DNA from: Dehalococcoidia bacterium
GTDB lineage: Bacteria > Chloroflexota > Dehalococcoidia > Dehalococcoidales > W111
Length of the DNA: 35,530 bases
Reading direction: 5' to 3'
Assembly: GCA_011191985.1 (NCBI GenBank)
Contig: DUEU01000070.1
Location: 19,043-54,572 of the forward strand
Shown: piece after piece, positions 30,038 through 35,530 of the stretch
Numbering within the stretch: the stretch's first letter is position 1
Layout of the letters: the number at the start of each line of letters is the position of its first letter
Translations under genes and position numbers: made by a program
The notes under the pieces: model-generated
The model's input: only the letters and a program-made list of their open reading frames with translations
Databases searched by the model: none
Told to the model about the DNA's origin: nothing

Positions 30038-30964
30038 TTGGCCGACATAATAGTTTACGGCTCGCTGGCCTATGACCGGATTATGGACTTTCCGGGGCAC
30101 TTCGCCGACCATATCCTGCCGGAGAAAATACATGTTTTGAATGTCAGCTTCACGGTTAACAGCTTGAGGGAGAAATTCGGCGGCACCGCCGGCAATATTG
30201 CCTATGCCCTCACCCTCCTGGGGGAAAGGCCGATAGTCCTGGCGACCATTGGCCGGGACTATCACCGTTATTTCGAGTGGCTGGCGAAAAACCAGATAGT
30301 CTGCGATAACGTCCGGATTATTGAGGAGGAGCTAACGGCCTGTGCCTACATCACCACCGATAAAGCAGACAACCAGATAACCGGTTTCAACGCCGGTGCC
30401 ATGAAGTACCCGGTCGACCTAGACTTTGACCGGATTAATCCCGGGGCGGGCGTCGCTATCATTGCCCCGGGTAACCTTGAAGACATGATAAGCTGTTCCA
30501 TCGCCTGTAAGGCCAGGGGCATCGACTACATCATTGACCCGGGACAGTCACTGCCAATGTGGGATGGCCAGGACCTCACACGGTGCATAGACGGCTCCAT
30601 AATTCTGATTTCTAATGACTATGAGCTGGAGCTGATTATGAGCAAGACAGGGCTGGACAGAGAAGGATTGCTGCAATATACCGCTGTCATCATTACCACA
30701 TTGGGGGAGCTGGGTTCCCGTATTATCACTCCGGACTGCGAGATACATATTCCAGCGGTAAAGCCGTCCAGGGTGGTTGACCCTACCGGGGCCGGGGACG
30801 CTTACCGGGGTGGGTTAATCAAGGGTCTGGTGCAGGGCAGGAGCCTTGAGGAGAGCGCCCGGATGGGGGCCGTGTGTTCATCATTCGCCATTGAGAGCTA
30901 TGGTACTCAGGAATACAGTTTCAACTTGATGGAATTCGAGGAGAGGCTTCGCTCTATCACCTAG
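30038..30964 (+). CDS. PfkB-family kinase, possible adenosine kinase
   Basis: This 308-residue ribokinase-fold protein has the glycine motif KFGGTAGNIAYAL (46-58) and the C-terminal signature VVDPTGAGDAYRGG (247-259) with catalytic D254. The family phosphorylates sugars, adenosine and other nucleosides. Its location next to ahcY and mtnP, both of which release purine products, suggests adenosine as substrate, but the sequence alone does not prove it. It starts at TTG 30038. The 3' end faces the THEP1 gene with 12 bases between. Confidence 0.85.
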   Translation: MADIIVYGSLAYDRIMDFPGHFADHILPEKIHVLNVSFTVNSLREKFGGTAGNIAYALTLLGERPIVLATIGRDYHRYFEWLAKNQIVCDNVRIIEEELTACAYITTDKADNQITGFNAGAMKYPVDLDFDRINPGAGVAIIAPGNLEDMISCSIACKARGIDYIIDPGQSLPMWDGQDLTRCIDGSIILISNDYELELIMSKTGLDREGLLQYTAVIITTLGELGSRIITPDCEIHIPAVKPSRVVDPTGAGDAYRGGLIKGLVQGRSLEESARMGAVCSSFAIESYGTQEYSFNLMEFEERLRSIT

Positions 30965-30976
30965 ACGGGCTGGTGG

Positions 30977-31495
30977 CTATTCGTGGGTCAACCAGTCCTG
31001 TATTTCCCGGAGCACCTGGTTGTGGTTGGCTCTGGTTACCCAGATTAAGTTGACCGGCTCCTGACGCTTGATGGCGTCTGCCCAGGGGTTGGCCGCCAGC
31101 ATGATTGTTCCCAGGACCTTCTTGCCACTGCCGATTATCCGGGCCACGGTCTCTCTAAAGCTGGCCGAGAACAGCTCCATTTTGCCAATCTCGTCGACAA
31201 TCACCAGGTCACCGTGCTCGGCCGCCCGGTGCAGGGCAGTGACACCTACCCGCTCCAGGCTCATTATGTCAACCCCATAGCGGCTCACCCGCTGTCGGCT
31301 GCGGATATCAACGTGGGCCAGGATGGCGCTGTCTCCATCCAGGGTCACCAGACGGAAGCCCTGCCGCACTCCCCGGCTTCTTATTTCCTCGGTATAAAAT
31401 CCGCCCGCTCGGCCCTTCATCATTACCACGGCCTGTTTGATGAGGCTGGTCTTGCCGCTTCCCGGCGGGCCGGTGAGCAGATAGACAGTCTTCAT
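30977..31495 (-). CDS. THEP1-type nucleoside-triphosphatase
   Basis: This 172-residue P-loop protein belongs to the NTPase_1/THEP1 family (COG1618), known to hydrolyse NTPs slowly in vitro; the cellular role is unsettled. Walker A is GPPGSGKTS (9-17) and Walker B is LVIVDEIGKMEL (97-108). RAGGFYTEEIR (29-39) is a family block. It is the last gene of the methylthioadenosine operon, 9 bases after the Cys-rich gene. Confidence 0.88.
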   Translation of the reverse strand: MKTVYLLTGPPGSGKTSLIKQAVVMMKGRAGGFYTEEIRSRGVRQGFRLVTLDGDSAILAHVDIRSRQRVSRYGVDIMSLERVGVTALHRAAEHGDLVIVDEIGKMELFSASFRETVARIIGSGKKVLGTIMLAANPWADAIKRQEPVNLIWVTRANHNQVLREIQDWLTHE

Positions 31496-31504
31496 TATCC
31501 GTCC

Positions 31505-31708
31505 TCACCTGCCCTTTTCGGCGAACACCTTTACGAAACGGGCAAAGGAACGGTCGTAGGTCTTCTCCACTTCGGGCGGGAAGACACAGGCGGGGAGCTC
31601 GTCAAACTTGAGGTGGTAGGCGATACAGTCACAGCATTTGCCCTTTCGTGAGCAGGGCTCATAGGTGCAGGGGCACGTTGCTTTATTGGCCTCAATCTGG
31701 CACTCCAT
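31505..31708 (-). CDS. Small Cys-rich protein, DUF6485-like
   Basis: This 67-residue protein has eight cysteines (3, 12, 14, 19, 25, 26, 28, 41), including [17 protein letters not shown] and [19 protein letters not shown] match it from memory to DUF6485, a family without an assigned function. The cysteines suggest a metal site, zinc or Fe-S. It lies between the core methionine synthase and THEP1 genes with 8-9 base gaps. Confidence 0.8.
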   Translation of the reverse strand: MECQIEANKATCPCTYEPCSRKGKCCDCIAYHLKFDELPACVFPPEVEKTYDRSFARFVKVFAEKGR

Positions 31709-31716
31709 GTCGTCTC

Positions 31717-32742
31717 CTACCGGTAGCGCTTTCTTATCTCGGCCGATAGCTCCGCCAGCAACTCGAGAGCCCGGGTGGCGGCTTCTTGGGAAAGATAGTC
31801 CAGCCCGCAGCTAGGGGTGAGCAGCCCCTGTGCCACCAGTTGCTGGAACCGGATACCGTTGCGGGTGAAGGGTGCTATGGCCTCTTCCAGCCGGTCTCTG
31901 AGGCCGGGCACCGTCTCTCTGGCAAGGGCTTCTTCTTCATTGGGGACGATGCCCCAGGCAATCGCCTTGCCTTTTTCGAGAAAAGTCTTTACCTGGGCCG
32001 GATAGAGGCTGAGCGACTGGGCATAGTTGTAGGCGTCGAAGCTGATGATGTCGGTGCTGGTATCCAGCAGGACCGACCAGTCGGTGTTACCGCAGCAATG
32101 TACCCCCTTGATGCCGCTGATACCGCCAAACACCTCTTCCAGCAGGCTGACGACTTTCTCCCGCGACAGGGCAAAAAATGCCGAACCGAAAGAGACCATA
32201 TAGGGTTCGTCGACAAAGATGATGGTGTTTTTCGATATCCGGCGGAGCTCATTTTCCTGCCAGGCTGCCTTGAGCCGCAGCAGCTTGGCGGCGGCGTCGG
32301 CCAGGGTATCATCATAGATGATAGAGCGCTGGTCATTGTCGGTTACGGTCAGTCCCCAGCTTATTGGCCCGGTTACCTGCCCCTTGACCGCCAGCGGCTG
32401 TATGCCTTTCAGGTTCAGGAAATGGTGCAGTCCGGAGGCATACTCAGCGCCGATGGGGTATTTGTTAAAATCGTTCTCCAGGTAGGCAGCATATAGCGCC
32501 TCCAGCGGTTTATCAAGCTCCTGGTTGCGGTCAACGTATATCTTATCATCGGTCACCACCACGCCGGGAAAGCCCTCGTTGAACTGGGCGTACATGTTCT
32601 CCCGGAAGGCGCGCCGGGACAGCTGCGGCCAGACCGGTATTTCCTTCAGGTAGCGCAGCATCTCGGCACATGCTCTGGTTGGGTCAGTGTAGGGCACACT
32701 GCCGATGGCCGTGGGCAGACAGCCAAATTCTATACGGGACAT
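31717..32742 (-). CDS. Core (short) cobalamin-independent-type methionine synthase
   Basis: This 341-residue protein corresponds to the C-terminal catalytic half of MetE. Zinc ligands are visible in [10 protein letters not shown] (H215, C217) and in TPSCGL (C312). The N-terminal folate-binding half of MetE is absent. Related short enzymes in archaea and Dehalococcoides take the methyl group from a corrinoid carrier rather than from folyl-triglutamate; that this one does so is inference. It would convert homocysteine from AhcY into methionine for MetK. mtnP ends 7 bases upstream. A UroD-like methyltransferase is the alternative. Confidence 0.82.
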   Translation of the reverse strand: MSRIEFGCLPTAIGSVPYTDPTRACAEMLRYLKEIPVWPQLSRRAFRENMYAQFNEGFPGVVVTDDKIYVDRNQELDKPLEALYAAYLENDFNKYPIGAEYASGLHHFLNLKGIQPLAVKGQVTGPISWGLTVTDNDQRSIIYDDTLADAAAKLLRLKAAWQENELRRISKNTIIFVDEPYMVSFGSAFFALSREKVVSLLEEVFGGISGIKGVHCCGNTDWSVLLDTSTDIISFDAYNYAQSLSLYPAQVKTFLEKGKAIAWGIVPNEEEALARETVPGLRDRLEEAIAPFTRNGIRFQQLVAQGLLTPSCGLDYLSQEAATRALELLAELSAEIRKRYR

Positions 32743-32749
32743 GGTCGGG

Positions 32750-33622
32750 CTATTTGTCTCCTTTTAAATATTTGCCGATTAACAGCTCCAGCTTCTGCCG
32801 CTGCTCGGCTGGTATGTACTCCGGGGCCGTTACCAGGGCGGTGCTCAGTGCATCGGCGCAGATGCAGTGGCGTTCCTTCGGTACCCTGGCCGCGGCCAGC
32901 TTTATCATCTGCCGGGCGGTGTCTACATTATGACGCTGTATGTTGAGGATGACATCCACCGTGACCGGCTCCCGGCGCTCATGCCAGCTATCGTAGTCGG
33001 TAACGCAGGCAATAACAGCATAGCAGATTTCGGCCTCCCTGGCCAGCTTGGCTTCGGGCAGCGCCGTCATGCCGATGACATCCGCCCCCCACGAGCGGTA
33101 GAGCCTCGACTCGGCCCGTGTTGAGAAGGCCGGCCCCTCCATGACCACGTAAGTGCCGCCGTTGTGGGCGCTGGCACCGACTTCTTGGGCGGCCTCGTAG
33201 AGCGTCTGGCTGAGCACCGGGCAGAAAGGGTCGCCAAAGGGGATGTGGCCCACGATGCCTTCGGTGAAGAAGGTGTTTATCCGGCTACGGGTACGGTCGA
33301 TAAGCTGGTCGGGGATGAGCAGGTCGCCGGGCTTTATTTCCTCCTTGAAGCTGCCCACCGAGTTGGTGGCGATAATGTGTTCCACGCCCAGCAACTTGAG
33401 GGCGTATATATTGGCCTGGTAAGGCACCTCGGTGGGGGAGAGGTGGTGCCCCTTGCCGTGCCTCGGCAGAAAGGCGATGCCCAGCCCCTCCAGCCGCCCC
33501 ACGATGATGCGGTTGCTCGGCTGGCCGAATGGTGTATTTATGTCAACTTCTTCAATATCGGTCAACCCCTCCACCCCGTACAACCCCGTCCCCCCTATAA
33601 CCCCGATTTTAGCCTGCGGCAT
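32750..33622 (-). CDS. mtnP: S-methyl-5'-thioadenosine phosphorylase
   Basis: This 290-residue enzyme cleaves methylthioadenosine with phosphate to adenine and methylthioribose-1-P. It shows IGVIGGTGLY at the start, the phosphate motif PRHGKGH, ATNSVGS, and the family block MEGPAFSTRAESRLYRSWG followed by GMTALPEAKLAREAEICYA. ATG 33622 overlaps the stop of the unknown gene (TAATG), and its AAGGAGGT lies in that gene's last codons. The product feeds MtnA, encoded four genes upstream in the same operon counting mtnA itself as the first. Confidence 0.93.
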   Translation of the reverse strand: MPQAKIGVIGGTGLYGVEGLTDIEEVDINTPFGQPSNRIIVGRLEGLGIAFLPRHGKGHHLSPTEVPYQANIYALKLLGVEHIIATNSVGSFKEEIKPGDLLIPDQLIDRTRSRINTFFTEGIVGHIPFGDPFCPVLSQTLYEAAQEVGASAHNGGTYVVMEGPAFSTRAESRLYRSWGADVIGMTALPEAKLAREAEICYAVIACVTDYDSWHERREPVTVDVILNIQRHNVDTARQMIKLAAARVPKERHCICADALSTALVTAPEYIPAEQRQKLELLIGKYLKGDK

Positions 33623-34398
33623 TAAGCTACCTCCTTATGTGGATAGAAAATACCAATAATTATCCAAGTATGCTTATGTGCTCTGGTTGTACCTACGTAA
33701 AAGTGAGTGTCAAAATTGTAAATCATATCATAACCAAATTTCTTTCTAAACTGATATTCCCAGCCTTGCCTATATAGCTTTCTGAATTTCCTGTATGCTT
33801 GCCCTACCTCCCAGTCAGTAACTGATAGGATATGTCCACTACAATTAGAATCCCCACATAAAAACCGATATTTAAATTTAAAGGGTATCTTTTCAAGAGG
33901 TACCACGTATTTTTTATCAAACATCGATTGTTGATTCAGGGTGGCTAATTCATCTTCCGTCCAATGAGGAACTTCCTCAGGCTCTATTATTAGTTCATTT
34001 ATGCATCTTGGCTTGAATATACTTAATGTAATATCTGTTTCACCCTGTGTGTTTTGCAGATCGCATAACGAACGGGATTCTAAAGGTAGAATTATCTCTT
34101 TTCGGTATAGCCAATTATTGTATGTAGGCATAGGTTTGCCTAGTAGACTTATTGAATCGATATCAATTTTGTAGCTCTCTGGTCGCGGATCCTTAGCTTT
34201 GGTTACACTTGCCTCGATCCATTGATACTTTTTAAATTGCTTTGAAGATTCTAAATGCCTGAAAGGCAAGGGGAAAAGCCTTATCCATTTACCATCTTCA
34301 GTAATTCCTGCGGTACAAGATGCTTCTATTGTTTTTTTTGATGGTAGAGGATAAGTTTTAACGGTGATAAGTATTTTTTTCTTTTCGTAAGCTGACAT
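33622..34398 (-). CDS. Conserved protein of unknown function, partner of the ParB-ASCH gene
   Basis: This 258-residue protein has no signal peptide or membrane segment. Recognisable conserved-looking blocks are ILITVKTYPLPSKK (9-22), GITEDGKWIRLFPLPFR (31-47), QFKKYQWIEA (54-63), IPFKFKYRFLC (171-181), C181-x4-C186-x-GH, TDWEVGQAYRKFRKLY (194-209) and THFYVGTTRAHKHTWIIIGIF (231-251, read in two halves). I believe similar proteins are widespread as hypothetical genes, but I know of no function. C181, C186 and H189 could bind a metal. The coding DNA is AT-rich (42 of 120 G+C over 33661-33780). It starts 8 bases after the ParB-ASCH stop and overlaps mtnP by one base. Confidence 0.85.
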   Translation of the reverse strand: MSAYEKKKILITVKTYPLPSKKTIEASCTAGITEDGKWIRLFPLPFRHLESSKQFKKYQWIEASVTKAKDPRPESYKIDIDSISLLGKPMPTYNNWLYRKEIILPLESRSLCDLQNTQGETDITLSIFKPRCINELIIEPEEVPHWTEDELATLNQQSMFDKKYVVPLEKIPFKFKYRFLCGDSNCSGHILSVTDWEVGQAYRKFRKLYRQGWEYQFRKKFGYDMIYNFDTHFYVGTTRAHKHTWIIIGIFYPHKEVA

Positions 34399-34406
34399 CT
34401 ATCTTT

Positions 34407-35399
34407 CTAAGCTTCTTTTAAGAAATCGAATTGTATTACATAAACATATTCTTCTGGATTCCAATTTCCGTGTAATTTGCCCCATACCTGCTTGAATTCT
34501 TCTAAAGTGTATCCCCCTTCTCTTTTTGCATCTTCTTCAGTGAGATCACAAAGCTTCTTGCGTAATACGTTTTTAATTTTTATATCTGAGTAGTGGTTAA
34601 CCTGTGCTCTTACGACTGCACCTGGTTGTAATCTTGGGTCTTTGTATTTTCTAGCTGTTTGTGTTTTTTTACCTTTGGTTATTGCCTCTGCATGTATTCT
34701 CGAAAATGGTAAAAATATTGGAGTTTCTTCAATAGCTTCGCGAAATATTTCCTTAACTGGTTTGTCTGGTTCACGCAGTATTTGTTGTGTTGCGTGTGTG
34801 GCAATCCTCCGGGGAATTTTATTATCCGCAATATGTTGTATTACTTCAACGAACTTATTAGGCTCTTTAATGCGGTGACTTATTTTTACCGCAGTCCTGT
34901 AATCCACCTTGCCTGCTGGTACGCTCCCGTGCTCAGTTTTCGGTGCTATCCTTCGTTGCACCTCAGGTGGCATTTCAGTAGTATACAACCAGCTTCTTAC
35001 AGACGACTCACTTACCCCTAAATGTTTAGCCAAGCTGGCCCTATTTTGGTATCTGTCTGGAAACTTACTCAACAAATCATTGCATATTTTCCCTTTCTCA
35101 ACAGCGGTGAGTTCTTCTCTCTGAATATTTTCGATAAGGTTTATCTCCATGACTTCTTCATCAGAGTAGTCTTTAATGATAGCGGGTATCTTATCTAATC
35201 CGGTCTGTTGCGCTGCTCTGTATCGGCGTTCTCCTACTACTATCTCGTAACTCTCCCCACTTGATGGTCTAACTATAATTGGCTCAATAATGCCGACCTG
35301 CTTCATGCTATCAGACAGTTCATCTAAACTTGTTTTAGTAAGTTCAAGCCTTGGATTCAATCTACTAGGTTTTATATTTTTTAATTCTATTTCAGGCAT
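34407..35399 (-). CDS. ParB-type CTPase/HTH protein fused to an ASCH domain
   Basis: This 330-residue protein begins with a ParB/Srx-type domain (about 1-95) with SRLNPR, GIIEPIIVRP, the GERRYRAAQ box (57-64) and the ENIQREEL box (90-97). A helix-turn-helix follows (about 119-139, RASLAKHLGVSESSVRSWL). The chain then lacks the usual ParB dimer domain. Instead residues about 230-328 match an ASCH (PUA-like) domain: FSRIHAEAI, the GxKxxTxR motif GKKTQTAR (243-250), LQPGAVVRAQV, and DLTEEDAKREGGYTLEEF. ASCH domains are linked to RNA or modified-nucleoside binding. No parA, parS cluster or origin is nearby, so chromosome segregation is unlikely. Low G+C suggests acquisition. ATG 35399 overlaps the mtnA stop. 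Confidence 0.85.
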   Translation of the reverse strand: MPEIELKNIKPSRLNPRLELTKTSLDELSDSMKQVGIIEPIIVRPSSGESYEIVVGERRYRAAQQTGLDKIPAIIKDYSDEEVMEINLIENIQREELTAVEKGKICNDLLSKFPDRYQNRASLAKHLGVSESSVRSWLYTTEMPPEVQRRIAPKTEHGSVPAGKVDYRTAVKISHRIKEPNKFVEVIQHIADNKIPRRIATHATQQILREPDKPVKEIFREAIEETPIFLPFSRIHAEAITKGKKTQTARKYKDPRLQPGAVVRAQVNHYSDIKIKNVLRKKLCDLTEEDAKREGGYTLEEFKQVWGKLHGNWNPEEYVYVIQFDFLKEA

Positions 35400-35530
35400 T
35401 AAATAACTCCTCTTTTTAACCTCTCCACATACGGCTCTTTTATTATACCCCTTTCGGTGATGATGGCGGTGATGTAGTGGTGGGGAGTGATGTCAAAGGC
35501 GGGGTTGAGGGCGGGGGTGCCCTCGGGGGC
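35399..35530 (-). CDS. mtnA: Methylthioribose-1-phosphate isomerase, C-terminal fragment
   Basis: Only the last 43 residues are in the window. The minus strand reads [16 protein letters not shown] then [17 protein letters not shown], the conserved MtnA end. The enzyme converts methylthioribose-1-P to methylthioribulose-1-P, the step after MtnP. The gene enters from beyond 35530. Its TAA stop overlaps the ParB-ASCH ATG, and its AGAGGAG codons supply that gene's ribosome-binding site. Confidence 0.9.
   Translation of the reverse strand, partial: APEGTPALNPAFDITPHHYITAIITERGIIKEPYVERLKRGVI

Noticed and set aside
31786-32496. Plus-strand frame opposite the core methionine synthase
   Set aside because: It mirrors the conserved minus-strand gene and has no family motif.
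34407-35399. Chromosomal partition protein ParB
   Set aside because: There is no ParA, gidA or origin context, the dimerisation domain is replaced by an ASCH-like domain, and the gene sits in a metabolic operon.
33622-35399. Integrative element or transposon carrying the AT-rich pair
   Set aside because: No integrase, transposase, terminal repeats, target duplication or tRNA attachment site was seen at either border.

Overview
This window looks like a chromosomal segment of an anaerobic Chloroflexota bacterium, most likely class Dehalococcoidia. That assignment is an inference. It rests on the fused str-S10-spc-alpha ribosomal cluster without tuf, zinc-type S14, S4, L24 and L36, a short 'core' methionine synthase, a small Cys-rich DUF6485-type protein, and a SAM-cycle cluster next to the ribosomal genes. 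A 16S gene or protein phylogeny would settle it; neither is available here.

Region 1 (1-3884, + strand): the 3' part of a NuoF/HndC-like NADH-binding flavoprotein, then a formate dehydrogenase catalytic subunit. The catalytic gene is split by an in-frame TGA that I read as selenocysteine, because a near-ideal bacterial SECIS hairpin follows it. Together they form a cytoplasmic NAD(P)-linked formate dehydrogenase module.

Region 2 (3885-24177, + strand): a promoter and a leader with two strong hairpins, then one essentially uninterrupted run: rpsL, rpsG, fusA, rpsJ, rplC, rplD, rplW, rplB, rpsS, rplV, rpsC, rplP, rpmC, rpsQ, rplN, rplX, rplE, rpsN, rpsH, rplF, rplR, rpsE, rpmD, rplO, secY, adk, map, infA, rpmJ, rpsM, rpsK, rpsD, rpoA, rplQ, truA, rplM, rpsI. 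Many junctions overlap. The oddity is rpsC, whose product carries an acidic tail of eight 15-residue repeats; its end overlaps rplP by 41 bases.

Region 3 (24183-29533, - strand): ahcY and metK behind an extended -10 promoter and a structured leader, then a phosphoglucomutase/phosphomannomutase that apparently starts at ATA, and a phosphoglucose/phosphomannose isomerase. The leader can form two mutually exclusive helices at the ribosome-binding site, so it is a candidate riboswitch.

Region 4 (29534-30964): a 4-helix membrane protein of unknown function and, divergently, a PfkB-family kinase that could be an adenosine kinase.

Region 5 (30977-35530, - strand): the methylthioadenosine salvage operon. 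In transcription order it holds mtnA (only its 3' end), a ParB-ASCH fusion gene, an unknown 258-residue protein, mtnP, a core methionine synthase, a Cys-rich DUF6485-like protein and a THEP1-type NTPase. The ParB-ASCH/unknown pair is AT-rich, about 35% G+C in sampled lines, and sits between mtnA and mtnP with TAATG stop/start junctions on both sides. I consider this pair the best candidate for an undescribed system.

Taken together, regions 3-5 cover SAM synthesis (MetK), SAH hydrolysis (AhcY), probable adenosine phosphorylation (PfkB), MTA phosphorolysis (MtnP), MTR-1-P isomerisation (MtnA) and homocysteine methylation (core MetE). No tRNA, rRNA, CRISPR, transposase or integrase was seen. No gene-free stretch exceeds 300 bases.
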